From: Branchiostoma floridae
Taxonomy: Eukaryota > Chordata > Leptocardii > Amphioxiformes > Branchiostomatidae
Reading direction: 5' to 3'
Assembly (NCBI RefSeq): GCF_000003815.2
Contig: NC_049991.1
Span: 21,550,898-21,614,897 of the forward strand
DNA length: 64,000 nucleotides
Shown here: positions 1-11,511 of the stretch, piece after piece
Position numbering within the stretch: position 1 is the stretch's first letter
How the letters are laid out: each line of letters starts with the position of its first letter
Program-made: the position numbers and the translations under genes
Notes under the pieces: model-generated
The model's database searches: none
What the model was told of the DNA's origin: nothing
What the model saw: only the letters and a program-made list of their open reading frames with translations

Positions 1-669
1 GTAGGGAAATTTAATGTTCGCTTTACCAGATTTTCGTTCCAAATGTCACAGTTTATAATTATATCATTAACGTTATACCTACATTTTAAACCTTTCCTAA
101 GAGCCTAGCTGTCAGCAATTCTGGATGAGCAATTAAAAAGACAACAGACCCGCCAAACAGTGTAATTTGATGAAAGCAATCAACCTTTAAGTGCCCATTG
201 AGAGAAAATATCTCACTTCACTTAATGTAGGAAATATCAAACGGACAGAGTTTAGACCTGAGTGATAAAAGTGAGAAGAGATATAGATCCGGTTTAGCTC
301 ACTAAAGGTCTTCCTGTTTCTATGATTGAGCAGACAGACGACGTGTACAGTATCAACAGGCCCATTGTGGCAGGAAAGTCACTTATAGCTCTCTTCGACA
401 AGCACAATGAACAGTGGACCACGGTTTCACGTCCCGTCCTAAGGTTTGCAACCCTTTCCGGTAGCGCGCATGTCAGGAATAGAACTGGCGGCTTCTAGTT
501 CCAGAGGCAGGGCCACTACCCACTGGACTATGCACGCTACACGTAAGAGTCTGATAACCTAGGAAATATCTGCTGTTGCTTGCTGTGATACAGAGAGTTC
601 CAAAGGAAATCTAAATTGTATTTACAACCATAGTGTGCTATGAGGTAGGGTGTTGAGGTAAGGCGTTAC
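1..669. other. Intron or flank, nothing recognised
   Basis: No exon, RNA gene or clear repeat was recognised here. The stretch lies downstream (minus-strand sense) of the last visible EGF exon and is probably intron. Confidence 0.4.
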
Positions 670-789
670 CTGTGCACGTTGTGCTGTTCCCTGTAAGCCC
701 ATCCAGACAGACACAGTGGTACGTCCCTGGTTGGTTCGCACAGTAGGCGCTCTCAGGACAAGGGCGCTCGCCGGAACATTCATCCACAT
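670..789 (-). CDS. Calcium-binding EGF exon (leftmost visible)
   Basis: A 120-nt phase 1-1 exon encoding one complete EGF domain beginning DVDEC, with six cysteines in EGF spacing. The acceptor reads CCACAG before ATGTGG and the donor follows CACAG as GTAAC. The opening D-x-D-E-C and the stretch CANQPGTYHC match the calcium-binding EGF consensus, including the C-x-N-x4-Y-x-C pattern for Asn/Asp beta-hydroxylation. In such proteins tandem calcium-binding EGFs form stiff rods outside the cell. The exon follows the 1084-1206 exon in frame, and the gene continues left of the window. Confidence 0.85.
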
Positions 790-1083
790 CTGTGGATGGA
801 GAAGGCAGACATATCATTACAGTGTTTCCTGGTCTCGTGTGTGTGACATATTCTTTTATTTTATTATTCATGCATCATCACAATTATCATCGTTGTCATC
901 AATGGAACTGCAGGAATTATTTTCAAAATATGAAATAACTCGATAGTACTCGAACATCACGTTTCATACTTGAATGTCTGGCGAAGTGTGCAAATGTTGC
1001 AGAAAGATGTTTTTATTTTCTAATCAATCATATAAAAGCTCCTTTGAATTTTAATGTTATTTATTATAATAAGTCATTGTCAC

Positions 1084-1206
1084 CTGTACAGCCACCTGCT
1101 CCCATCTGGAAGCCTGGGAAACACGTGCAGTCAAAGGTTCCATTAAAGTTGACACATTCAGCAGTACTTCCACAGATTCCGGGGCTCACTTCACACTCGT
1201 TTACAT
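1084..1206 (-). CDS. Calcium-binding EGF exon
   Basis: A 123-nt phase 1-1 exon with no initiator Met, encoding a single EGF domain that starts DVNEC and has six cysteines. The acceptor is CACCCAG and the donor is ACAG followed by GTGAC. CVNFNGTFDC fits the beta-hydroxylation and calcium-binding pattern. It sits between EGF exons at 670-789 and 2989-3126 and is phase-compatible with both. It is too short to appear as a long open frame and was found from its splice sites and cysteine spacing. Confidence 0.85.
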
Positions 1207-1271
1207 CTGGGTGAACAGTTTAAGCAAAACATGTCTAGCTGTAGGCACGACATACTAGCAACAGTAGCAAC

Positions 1272-1441
1272 TACATATAATTATGTCCACCGCGAAGTTA
1301 AAACCACCGCGAACATTTTTCCATTATGGTATTAGATTGCAGTCTATCTTGTTACCGCGAAATTAAAACCACCGCGAAAAGTCCTTTTTCCCGCTACCGC
1401 GAAATTAAATTCCCACGAACTTAAATGCATTTACAGTAATA
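1272..1441 (+). mobile_element. Short interspersed element, CCACCGCGAA family
   Basis: Carries repeated ACCGCGAA(A/G)TTAAA motifs and ends in AAATGCATTTACAGTAA. A second copy with the same order and ending lies at 50993-51196. It is a non-coding MITE-like repeat inside the intron; its superfamily was not determined. Confidence 0.6.
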
Positions 1442-1581
1442 AACAATTGTGGATGCTTCATCAACAATATCACTGACATATATTTATCATCTAGCCATAC
1501 GATGTTGACCGATCAGAAGGCCCCATTTTAAATTGGTTATGACGCTGTAACATCATATAATTCTTGCAAGCGGGGTGTATA

Positions 1582-2643
1582 AAGCCCCGGTCACAAAGCG
1601 CGTACGATTCCTTGCGATTCCTTGCGATGCGCGGTATAAGCGTAGCGCGTCGTAAGTCGGGGGAAAATCGGAAGCAATGGTTTAAATATATAAAGCCGTG
1701 GTCCCAAAGCGCGTAGTGCATCGTACGATGAGGTCATAAGAGCGTACCTGCGTCAATCGCAGTAAATCATAGTAGATCGGGGAGCGTCCTATGACGAAAA
1801 ATAGAGCTGAAATGGATTTGAACATGTTCAAAATTTCGCTATCGTCGTAAGATTTTATTTGCCCCCATAGCAGACTTCATTACGGCAAATTTTGTCTACT
1901 GATGAGTTTATAGATTTATGAATTGTAAGCATGTTGTGATGGTTTCAGTTTTCCCTGATATTGTCAATATTGACGAAAAGGGAAAATATATCAGTCACAA
2001 GTGCCACAGTCGCAACCAGAGAACAGCGCGCCCCGCACAGGTGATGCAGACAATTGTTTGATCGCTTCATGCACGTGAGTTTATAATTAGATCAAATCTA
2101 AGCTCTCGTCGGTCTTGGGTCAGTTTACCATAATCGTAATAACCATGGGGACAACTCGAACATAAAGGCAGGCTCTATGAGTCGGAAATATATATGATAT
2201 AATGCTTATGATATGATTTTTGTATGATGGCATCTTTTTGTTGATAGCATATCATGATACGATCTTCGAAAGAGCCTGGCACGTAGAGCTGGCAAGCAGT
2301 CCGAGATAATCATACCAGTACTCAAGCTTTATTTGAACTTTTCTTGTGATACTCTTGTTGTCATGGTCTCTTTTAATCTATTTTTACAGTTAAAGATATT
2401 ATAGGAAGGTATTCAACAGCTAAGTCCACATTTTGTTGGTTAAAGAAGCACAAAAGCGGCCAGGCGGCTATTCAAAAGAGACGCAAGTGAAAAATCGTAC
2501 AACGCTGGAGAAATTTTGAACATCATCCGATGCGTTGCGATGGCTGATTTTGCTTACGATTTTGCTGCAATTTACTGCGCTCATCGTACGATATGCGGAA
2601 TATGCCATCGCAAGAAATCGTACGCGCTTTGTGACCGGGGCTT
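1582..2643. mobile_element. Non-autonomous DNA transposon with 36-bp inverted termini
   Basis: The left end AAGCCCCGGTCACAAAGCGC is matched by its reverse complement at the right end, and the inverted similarity runs about 36 bp through the GTACGATT-CTTGCGAT block. A partial second copy of the terminus lies at 1691-1740. Flanks read TATA on the left and AAGTT on the right, so a short A/T-rich target duplication is possible. No transposase frame is present in the 1.06 kb. Confidence 0.7.
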
Positions 2644-2988
2644 AAGTTATCAATTTGTAGATGTATATATAAAAAATGACTAATCGTGTTAAGTAAGTTT
2701 GACAAATCACTCAGCAGCGAGGAACGATCAAGAACACAATAGAGTACATTCAAGAAGATGCTCACTCACTGGTTTTATTCGGACTTCACGTTTCCTATTT
2801 CCAAGCATGTAACTTCTATCACATGGTATTATAAATGAAATGTTTTCTGTAAAATTAGAAAACGTATAATGCAATCATCTAATCTAAGCCGTAGATTTTA
2901 CAAAGAAGACTAACAATTTATACATGACGAATGTCATCCTTCCCATATATCTACTCCAAAGTGCATGACAACAATGAAGATGTAATAC

Positions 2989-3126
2989 CTGAACATCCAG
3001 TTCCATTAACAAGACCATCTCCTGAATATCCATCGTAGCAGGTGCAAGTTGCATCTAGGGCAGGGGCAGGGTTATCCGTACAGATGGCCAAGGCGTCACA
3101 CGGATCGGCCAGGCAGGCATCTATGT
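2989..3126 (-). CDS. EGF-like exon
   Basis: A 138-nt phase 1-1 exon encoding one EGF domain beginning DIDAC, six cysteines in order, with a longer loop between cysteines 3 and 4 (CTDNPAPALDATC) and a Gly-rich tail. The acceptor is CATACAG and the donor is TTCAG before GTATTAC. The D-x-D start fits calcium binding but the beta-hydroxylation pattern is absent. Phase and spacing place it directly after EGF1 (4324-4446) in the message. Confidence 0.82.
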
Positions 3127-3298
3127 CTGTATGTGGCAGTATCAAATGACAAATGAACAATGAACGTGGCTATATAAAAAAATTGAGCAAACAGTGATGC
3201 AACTATAATCAATCTGCAAAAACACAAAGAAAAGGAAGGGAAAAAGGAAGTATGTACCATTGAGTGTTGTACTGAGCTGGAGTCACCTCATAGTGGTA

Positions 3299-3476
3299 CA
3301 GTCAAACCTGTCTATAGCGGCCACTCAAGGGACCGGACAAATTTGGCCACTATAGACAGGTGGCCTCTGTATAGAGGTGGCAACTTGTAGATAAAATACC
3401 CAAGGGACAGACAAAAAGTGGCCACTATGGACAGGTGGCCCCTCTGTAGAGGTGGCCCCTAATACAGGTTTGACTG
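3299..3476. mobile_element. MITE copy 1, TA-flanked, CAGTCAAACCTGT termini
   Basis: A 178-bp element with inverted termini CAGTCAAACCTGT, flanked by TA dinucleotides as in Tc1/mariner/pogo-type elements. It is internally palindromic. It is followed directly by an identical second copy sharing the TACAG junction. Confidence 0.75.
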
Positions 3477-3478
3477 TA

Positions 3479-3656
3479 CAGTCAAACCTGTCTATAGCGG
3501 CCACTCAAGGGACCGGACAAATTTGGCCACTATAGACAGGTGGCCTCTGTATAGAGGTGGCAACTTGTAGATAAAATACCCAAGGGACAGACAAAAAGTG
3601 GCCACTATGGACAGGTGGCCCCTCTGTAGAGGTGGCCCCTAATACAGGTTTGACTG
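3479..3656. mobile_element. MITE copy 2, identical head-to-tail duplicate
   Basis: This repeats 3299-3476 with no difference that I can see at an offset of exactly 180 bp. The middle TA (3477-3478) is shared between the copies. Identity of two adjacent copies points to a recent local duplication. Confidence 0.8.
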
Positions 3657-3959
3657 TATTTACCTTCTGCCTAAACCCATAACAAATTTGGTGCCTACCT
3701 TAACAGGCTTTAGCAGAACTTAATAGCACCACTTCGCAGGCAACAGCCTGGATTGTGTTGGCGTGTACACATTACAAGTACAGCAGGGCATTAGAAAGTT
3801 TCCTTATTGACATTGTTTAAAACGTAATACAAATAGTTTAAAACATATCTTAACATTGACTAATAACTTAACTTAAAATCACAAAGCACAGACAGTATTT
3901 GTAATTGTTATACGTCAATAACAGTTGACATTAGTGCGTACAGAATTACTATTCTTGTC

Positions 3960-4160
3960 CATAGCAAGCAAGACGATTCTTCCAAACCTAGATGTATGGT
4001 CTTCATATTCATTTAATAGCATTATGATTTGTAAATTTTGAAGGGGGTAGAGGTTGTATAAGCCACACGGCTTTTTCTCTCCCCTTGCACGTTCTGTGGT
4101 TTTCTTTAATTTGCTGTATTTATGATTGTTTTTAAAGTGCAAAATAAAATCAATCAATCA
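3960..4160 (+). mobile_element. LINE 3' UTR fragment with ATCA-type tail
   Basis: It ends TGCAAAATAAAATCAATCAATC, which has a polyadenylation signal followed by a short tandem tail. This is a common form for CR1/L2-like LINE 3' ends. No coding part is retained. Confidence 0.45.
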
Positions 4161-4323
4161 AAACCTTCGACATTGCTACTGAATTCAAACCTCACTCAAA
4201 GTGCGGCTAACACTTACAATTGGTCTTGCAATTTTTTTGTATTGATTAGGACGATATTGGTGTAAATTATTAAGTGAATTACGCATTGTATGTGGAAAAT
4301 AATCAAAGTCAACCCTTTCTCAC

Positions 4324-4446
4324 CTCTACAACCATGATCATCCTCTATCAATTCGAATCCCAGTCGGCACATACACCTGTGGCTGCTCTGAGTGTGGATA
4401 CAGATTTGGGCACATCCACCGTTTCCTGTTGCACAGTCATAATTGC
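4324..4446 (-). CDS. EGF1 exon (copy 1 of the repeated unit)
   Basis: A 123-nt phase 1-1 exon encoding NYDCATGNGGCAQIC and the rest of an EGF domain with six cysteines. It lacks the calcium-binding D-x-D start and resembles the N-G-G-C type of EGF seen in LDL-receptor-like and fibulin-like proteins. The acceptor is CTCTGCAG and the donor is GAG before GTGAGAA. It differs from EGF2 and EGF3 at several residues (for example RLGFELIEDDHGCRG against RPGFRLMEDGHGCKG), whereas those two are nearly the same. It is joined from exon B1 in phase 1. Confidence 0.85.
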
Positions 4447-4812
4447 CTGCAGAGCAAAACACAGTTAAGGTATACATTAGATGTTGTATGATATAAAGCT
4501 GGTGTATCATGCTAATAAAGAGTCAAGATATACATGTATTTGATAGTATCTTCTTTCTACATACTAGATTGAATTATATGTTAAGTACTATGATACTAAA
4601 ATTGCCTCTACATAGAGATTCGAATACATACTTTAGATATCAATGATTTCCAACTTTTTTGATGGCATCATGGTGGAATCGTGTAATTCTACATGCAATT
4701 CAGCAGCCTATTGACACGTGCAAATATTTTTTTCCCTTTTCTTAGTGAAATCAATCATTTTTACTTAATTGGATGAATAAATTTCTAATGTCATATGTAT
4801 GTACTTAAATAC

Positions 4813-5058
4813 ATGTGTAGACCAAGGTGGTTCGGTCAAGTAGTAAAAAGACCACCAAACACATTAGTCCACAAAGCATGCTATCAAGATTTCCAAAAGC
4901 CAAGGCCACGGGGTAGACCCTTGAAGCGATGAAGAGACCAAATTGCAAAGGATATCGGACAGAGTATCAAGTTCGCGGAGACAAGTGCAAAGGACCGTGC
5001 AACCTGGAGACTTCTAACGGAGAGGAGCGAGGGGCCTGTCCCTGGCCTAGTCACTTAG
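4813..5058 (+). pseudogene. LINE C-terminal fragment, copy 1 (with stop)
   Basis: Encodes the decayed C-terminal end of a non-LTR retrotransposon ORF, recognisable by RWFGxVV.RPPNTLVHK and RPRGRP. It differs from the copies at 12190-12440 and 19335-19585, and an in-frame TGA replaces the Trp codon in the K-R-W-R-D-Q segment. It lies in the intron between B1 and EGF1 and is part of the repeated unit. Confidence 0.7.
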
Positions 5059-5383
5059 GCAGGTAGGCAGGCAGGACGTTGTGGCAAAAGACTTTTATCA
5101 CAAAATTATTTGGTAACAACATTAACTGTAACAGCAACCTCCAGCCATCACCACCACGGTTGAACTATGGTTAAACCAGGAGACCTGGTGCATTTTTGCG
5201 GTCTGTATCTTTGCCATAATTTTCATGTAATAGGAGACCAGATTAATGCAAGTTAATAGTACCGAATGATGAGCTGCAGGTCGAGGACTTAGAACGCTGT
5301 GGGGGACAGGACTTTCTGGAGGGAAAGAGTGGATCTGGTCCGGTCAAGGCGCCCGTGAAGATGATGATGATGATGGTACCTAC

Positions 5384-5643
5384 CTACTGAGCCTGTGCAC
5401 AGGGTGTACACAATCCTGTCTCCGCTCCCGTCTCCAGGAAAGGCTGCTGCTGTGTTGTACAGACTTTTACGACTCTCGCGTATCCCACTATGGCAGGTGC
5501 CTGCTTCACAGACGTAAAAGCCAAAACTCCTTCCCCTTGTATCTTCGACTGAGAAAGCCAAATTCGCCACCTCGTGTACACGGTTGGTCCAACAGCCGAG
5601 CACATTGTTGATGTAGGGGTCAGAGTCATACTCGGTCATACAC
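5384..5643 (-). CDS. Exon B1 of Cys-rich module
   Basis: A 260-nt exon, phase 2 in and phase 1 out, encoding about 86 residues beginning CMTEYDSDPYINNVLGC, then an Ala-rich stretch, SFGF..C....C, and ending DRIVYTLCTGSV. Five cysteines are present. The acceptor is CTATAG and the chosen donor is CAGTAG before GTAGGT; a second GT four bases downstream would break the phase with EGF1. It completes the module started by exon A1. It lacks the Gly-Asn-Thr-Asp segment present in B3 after the second Cys (GCWTNRVHE against GCGNTDRVAE). Function unknown; it is inferred to be extracellular because of the signal peptide and cysteines. Confidence 0.82.
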
Positions 5644-6768
5644 CTATAGATACAGCAACATTGTTAGATACATCAACAATTGATGATATTTGTCTCCTAC
5701 TTACAAAAAATCAATTATGCAAAGGATGACCTAATTTGTATACTAGATATCTATAGGCACTCACATACATGTATGTGGCGAATTTGAGTTTGTTTTAGCA
5801 CATTTGAGTAGAGTATATCTGCCCTTTTGGCAGTTGGATGGCAGAATCAAAGCGTACTGGCGGCAAGGAGAACCGCACGCTGACACGGCAAGAGTAACTT
5901 TCAGCGTTTGGTGGTGGAGGCAGCGTCATGGTATGGGGTGGTATAACCGCCGTAGGAAAAACAAGACTCGTCATCACTCCAGGCAACTTCAATGTGGTGA
6001 GATATAGGGACACCATCCTCAATCGAGTCGTAATATCATACCTCTTTTATATTGGACCAACTGCTATAATTACAACCCGTCCACACAAGGCAAGGACCAT
6101 TGCAGACAACCTTCAGGGTGCATGCGATGCTGGAGTACAGTCACAGTCTTAGGATGGACTAGCCTTCCTGTGGCTTATGGCTAGCACTCGATTGAACACG
6201 TCTTGGTTCAAATTGTTTGCTTGAGTAACAGTGGCCTTGATTGAAATTTCCTGTTTATTCAACTTGCCTCCATTCACAAGTCAATACCGACGGAAGAAAA
6301 TTAACTGACTGGAGTCTTTGATTTTAGGAGGGTAATTTCGGCACATTGTTTTTGCGACCCACTGTACGTAAGCAGGCCTGGTGCTCGTTCCATGAATTTA
6401 CACAAATAAAAAATACTCTCCTCAGATGTTCTAAAAATACATTTGGATGTTCTATACCAAAGATTACGTGAAAAAAGGATTAATTGAATCATTGTCATCC
6501 ACGGCCACACCAACCGGACGATACTGTGTTGAAACGAGACACTCAGGCATATTTGGGCACTTTTTTTGGTGACCCACTCACGTAGGCAGGACTGGTGCTT
6601 GTTTCGTGAGTTTACAATGATAACGAGGTGCTTGTTTCGTGAGTTTACAATGATAACGAGTTTTATACCATCAGAAAGGAAATCACACAAGCTTTCTATT
6701 GATATATAATACATTAAAATTGATGCAGAAATAACGGAAATATGATCAACCGAAGTTAGTATTCCAAA

Positions 6769-6772
<4 letters not shown>
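5644..6772. other. Intron between A1 and B1
   Basis: Non-coding, nearly identical to the intron between A2 and B2. A 36-bp tandem duplication (around 6592-6660) is present here but single in the other copy. Confidence 0.6.

Positions 6773-6833
<61 letters not shown>
6773..6833. repeat. TA microsatellite abutting exon A1 donor
   Basis: About 60 bp of pure TA repeat. On the minus strand the exon A1 donor GT is the start of the run (GTATATAT). Confidence 0.95.
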
Positions 6834-6835
<2 letters not shown>

Positions 6836-7035
6836 ATAAACATCTGTATATAAGTTAGAATAGTGTTCTCCACAGCCCGTTGGTCTCCGTCCATACCACC
6901 AACAGAGGTTCTGGTAGTCCCTGCACCAGTTCTCCTTCACAGACTGACCGTCAGCCGGCAATCGCGCCTCTATGGCCATAAAGTCCACTCCTTTATACTG
7001 CTGGTTTGCAGTACGGAGAACCGTAAAGGCGTAGT
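6834..7035 (-). CDS. Exon A1 of Cys-rich module
   Basis: A 202-nt exon, phase 1 in and phase 2 out, encoding DYAFTVLRTANQQYKGVDF, then ENWCRDYQNLCWWYGRRP, TGCG and a Tyr-rich end. Three cysteines are conserved with A2 and A3. The acceptor is CACCCGCAG. The donor is TATAG before GTATATAT, lying on the edge of a TA microsatellite. Joined to B1 it yields an 8-cysteine module of about 153 residues. I do not recognise a named domain. A2 is almost the same sequence; A3 is clearly more diverged. Confidence 0.82.
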
Positions 7036-7098
7036 CTGCGGGTGAGGGAAGGACATCGTGTTAGTACATGTAACAACGTTTGACACAAATTAGAATAA

Positions 7099-8345
7099 AT
7101 CATGCTGATGCGTGGTAAGATATGTCAACCAAGGACAAACCCCACAACTAGAACACGTGTTGAGACTCTCTGCAACTTATGACCCACTGCTCTCAAATCA
7201 CGTGTTCTTTTTGCATAACGTCATGTCACATAGGCAGTGGATAACTAATTTATTGACAAAGACTGAAGTTGGTCTGTCCAATTTTTGTAGTGGGAATTGT
7301 TGTTTAACGGAGAGTTTCCTGATTTATTCAACAAGTAAAATATCTATTGAGTAATTTGCGTGCCAGTTACTTCAACTACTACAAAACATAAGTTTCTCTT
7401 CTCCCTGTCATATCAACGTTAAAAGTTACCGATTAATTCAAATACTTCGTCTGCTAAACTCTCTACAAAAACAGCCCTAGAGTTTCAAACGCATCTCTGT
7501 TGCTTTTTACGAGGATAAACGTTCCTTGCCACCCAGGTTGCGACAGTGGTTCGTTAACTTAAGACCACAATATCAAACAGGATATCCCACCGCTAAAGGC
7601 CAAGGCTTTTCGTCATCTGTAAATACCTAACCAAATCAAATACCATGAAAATCTGTGCACAATCAAAACACAACAACGCTATTGGCAATACAATATATTT
7701 ATATTTCAGCCATACATAGTATGGTGGAATATCTTGTATTCGTAATGTTTCTTTCTTTCTTTCTCCTGTCAAATTTTCAAAGTGAATCATCTCCGTCGTT
7801 CCTAGACCGAATAACCTGAAATTTGGCACAACGGTAGAGTGGGCTAATACCCTCGGGGGTTTTATCCATTTTTTTAATATCTGTCTGTAGAGGTTTTATT
7901 AAGGTTTTTTGGTCAATTTTAGACCAAAACTGTATATTTTGGCCCCTGTACCCTGGTATTACAACCAAATGAGCTGAAATTTGACACAGATGTGCCTTGA
8001 TAGTGCCCCCATATAAATTCTATAACACTTTTGGTGTACGGTGCAACAAAATGCTTATTTTTGCGATTTTTTTGGTCATTTTTTGACCAAAAAAGGACAC
8101 TTTTGACTCCTGTACCATGGTATTACAACCGAATGAGCTGAAATTTGACACAGATGTGCCTTGATAATGCCCCCATAAAAATTCAATAACACTTTTGGTG
8201 AAAAGTACAACAAAATGCTTATTTTCGCGATTTTTTCCCAATTTTTGACCAAAAAAGGACACTTTTGGCTCCTGTACCTTGGTATTACAACCGAATGAGC
8301 TGCAATTTGACACAGATGTGCCTTGATAACCCCCCATTTAAATTC
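7099..8345. repeat. Segment present only in duplication copy 1; includes about 163-bp tandem units
   Basis: Copy 2 passes directly from the equivalent of 7098 to the equivalent of 8346, so these 1247 bp are either lost from copy 2 or gained in copy 1. From about 7935 the sequence consists of three diverged units of 162-164 bp, each with a CCTGTACC.TGGTATTACAACC core. The unit length is a multiple of three, which explains an open frame across them. Confidence 0.65.
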
Positions 8346-9417
8346 AACTAGAGTTCGGCGACCTCATACCTCCATGAAATTTTAGAGCTTTCGTAAATTT
8401 CATGCAATTGACTAACCAATTAACATAATTTATGCATGGTGTTGTTCATCATTGACTAACGTACACATGTCACAATTATAAAATTCCCATTATTAATCAT
8501 AAAGTGGTTTTGCAATTTTTACATAAAGTATGCAAATAAGTTCCTCATTACCATATTTGGTATCTGCTTATATTCCACCTATCATAATTAACATGTGTTA
8601 CATGTATTGAGGTCCAGTTATTGAAAACAATGGAACTATACAATTTCCTCATTAATTATGCAAATTAAGTCCTCATTTGCATAACATGTATATCATTATG
8701 AACATCTTTGCCTAAGCTACCTGCATGCCTAAAATGCAGGCAATCCGTCGTTCCTTTCTGCAGTTATCCTCTTTGGAGTGTCTTGACAAAAACACCCCTG
8801 CAGTTCTACAATTAAATGTTAGGGGGCTGAAACTTTTCCCACTTGTTTATGGCACTAAAAGCTATCTACCACCTACATGTCCATAGCATGTCTGGAACAA
8901 GAGATACATTGAAAAAACTGCTATGATAGAATGTTCTCATTAATTATGCAAATGTACTCCTATTTTGCATAATTAGTATCTTACCTTGTACAACATTGTC
9001 TGAGGTACCTACATACCAAAAATGATGAAAATCCGTTGTTCCCTTCTTGAGTTATCCTCTTCAGAAGTTTTTGACAAAAATGCCCCTGCTATCCCAAAAC
9101 TAAAGGCTAGGGGGCCCAAACTTATGTCATTTTTTCCTGAGCACAAGAGATATCTAATACTCAAAAATCGTGACCATAGCATGTTCAGAACACCGAGATA
9201 GCAAAACCGGAAGTTGCGCTGCAGTATCAATGGGAGCCGCTAGGGGGCCCAAAATCTAATCATTTCCAGCTTTCATCACACCATACCAACACACCAAGTA
9301 TGAAACCAATCCATCCAACCGTTCTTGAGTTATTTTGTTTACACACACACACAAACACACACACAGACACACAAACGTAGGGTAAAATATAACCTCCATG
9401 ACATTTCATGGAGGTAA
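8346..9417. mobile_element. CTAGAG-ended element with terminal hairpin, copy 1
   Basis: The left end is AACTAGAGTTCGGCGACC, and the right end is a hairpin with arms ACCTCCATGA and TCATGGAGGT. The same arm sequence also lies near the left end. The interior is AT-rich with a CA microsatellite. Sub-terminal repeats plus a terminal hairpin, without obvious transposase, resemble non-autonomous rolling-circle (Helitron/Helentron) elements; that assignment is tentative. Confidence 0.5.
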
Positions 9418-10230
9418 TTACACTTTTGGTGTACAGTACAACAAAATGCTTATTTTTGCGATTTTTTTTGCCATCTTTTTCGAAAAAACTACACTTTTGG
9501 CTCTTGTACCTTGGTTTTACAACCAAGTGATCTGAAATTTAGTATAGGAGTGCCATACACATATGCGCACATGGATTCATCAACACTTTAGACATACAGT
9601 ACAACAAAATACTTAATTTTGCGACTATTTGGCCATTTTATGACCAAAAACGTACACCTTTGGCTCCTGTACCCTGGTTTTAAAACCAAATGACATGAAT
9701 TTGGGTAAAAGGGTGCACTAGATACTTATTCACAAATGACACATGTATGATTTTTTACATAAACCTCTCAAAATGATATATTTCGAGATTTTGTGTCATT
9801 CTCCAATTTAAGGGACTTGTTTTGGCCATTCTCGCCGTTCAGTGCGTTCCATATATGGCAAACAAAGCAATAACTCCCGCCCTGGGCGACAGGTGGCAGG
9901 TGTCGGTCTGCTAATTAATTGAATCGCGCCGCCAGCCAATCAGCGAAGAGGAAGGAACAATTCGTCGCCAATTGGTATTAAAACAACTAATGACACAACA
10001 CTTGCCAAACAAAGCGCGAATTTCCTAAACTGAAGCTGATTGGCTAACATTGTCACGTGTGTATGTCGGCGAAACCATGCATATTTGGGAGGATTTTGAA
10101 ATTCATGTTACTCAATGAAAGGTACTGCAAAGAATATAGGAAGATAATATGCATTATTTATATGTTAACAATACGTAGCATGATGAAATATATTGTGTTC
10201 GTAATGTATCTTTCTCCTCAAATTTTCAAA
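9418..10230. repeat. Diverged tandem-unit repeat and flanking duplicated sequence
   Basis: It contains further diverged units of the CCTGTACC.TGGT repeat seen at 7935-8345, then unique sequence shared with 17280-17700 by the large tandem duplication. No gene seen. Confidence 0.55.
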
Positions 10231-10741
10231 GGGATGTGTCACCCTGTGCCCGGTTTAAAATTGTAGTTTGCAAGGATTTGGAGTTCAGACAGGGTCATTT
10301 GAGCGGTAGCGGACGGTACCCGTGCATTGAACGTTAGAATACAAGTATTTGTCATTGAATTTACCAACACTCCGCATGGCAATTGAATATGAATCATTTT
10401 CGGATTTGACTTTGGTAGGGTTAGTTGAGACAATCGAGAAAATGTTATTTGGCGGAAAATGCGGGGAAATTGGCCAGTTTGCGTTTACTTTTCATACGTA
10501 AGTTTAACAGTGGCGAGAATAACTTACTGTTAAAATGTTTCATTTTTGCGCAGGGGTGACTTATAACAGTCCAATGTTGCGTGGAAATGGGTATGGCTGA
10601 AATTTGCTGTATTTGCAACCAAGCAAATGTCGGCCTTTCTAGTTTTAAACAAAGCACCGTATTACTCCTATTCAATCAGTGCTTCAGTGCCTCAGTTTCT
10701 TCTGTAAGATTTACAGTCACTATTTACATCCAGACACTTTT

Positions 10742-10768
10742 TGCATTTTGCGACTTGCAGTCGCAAAA
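10742..10768. repeat. Perfect 12-bp inverted repeat
   Basis: Arms CATTTTGCGACT and AGTCGCAAAATG are separated by TGC. The same hairpin is kept at 18224-18250 in the second copy. Confidence 0.7.
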
Positions 10769-10871
10769 TGCCTTCTGGCCAGTGTAGTCGCCGTTGTGAT
10801 GTTGAGATGAACGGACCTGTTCAATCCATGCCAAACATTTGTATACCTGTTAAAACAGGCATTTTTTCAAC

Positions 10872-10945
10872 ATGTTCGCACTAGCGCAGTGGTAAAGTTT
10901 ACGCATTCTAAACCAATGCACCCGGTTCGAATCCGGGGAGGTAGA
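10872..10945 (+). pseudogene. tRNA-like sequence, degenerate (pseudo-tRNA or SINE head)
   Basis: TAGCGCAGTGG fits the A box and GGTTCGAATCC fits the B box. A perfect T arm (CCCGG / CCGGG) and a 5-bp anticodon-type stem (GCATT / AATGC) with a 7-base loop are present. The acceptor stem does not pair and only one base separates the anticodon and T arms, so it is not a functional tRNA. Copy at 18355-18428. Confidence 0.55.
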
Positions 10946-11511
10946 TTTTTTTCAACTTTTTTTTTCTTTTTTACATCCATTAAAATACTAATTTTTACAT
11001 CCATTTGGCCACACCAATTTATTTCTTTGGTTAACGGATTCGCCGCTTCGTTTTTTTGCCGAATAGAAATAAAAATTAAAAAAAAAACTTAAAAATGCCC
11101 CGCAACAGAGCTCACTCAAAAACAGGCAATGTGTAGTGAAATTTGCTGCAGTTCACGCAAATTTTAACAGGTGGCGTCTAGATCTGCTGCAGTTCAGACA
11201 CATATGTGAATCTCTCCATAGTTACTCTGTTCTATTTATATGACATTCTAATAACTAGAAAAAAAAACGTTCACACACGCAAACATTGGCAAAATGCCAG
11301 CTTTTTTTAAAAGCACTTGTTTTGCTTCACCTTGAACTATGAGTAAATAGACGAGACAGACTTTATAGCTGAAAGTCCCCAAATAAAGAAAACTGAACAA
11401 TGGTTGAACTGGTTCTAACAAAATGTTCTCCTTCTGTTTTCGGGGCATGGATATTAGGCATTTGGCAGGGATAAGTAACCGTCAAATTGCAACATTACAG
11501 GCAAATTACGC

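Noticed and set aside
5289-5383. Extension of exon B1 into a poly-His stretch
   Set aside because: It lies past the CAGTAG/GTAGGT donor; the His run is an intronic ATG/CAT repeat.
8020-8337. 105-codon minus-strand frame
   Set aside because: Falls in 162-164-bp tandem repeats; the repeated peptide reflects the repeat and no domain is visible.
10872-10945. Functional tRNA gene
   Set aside because: No acceptor stem pairing and variable loop too short.
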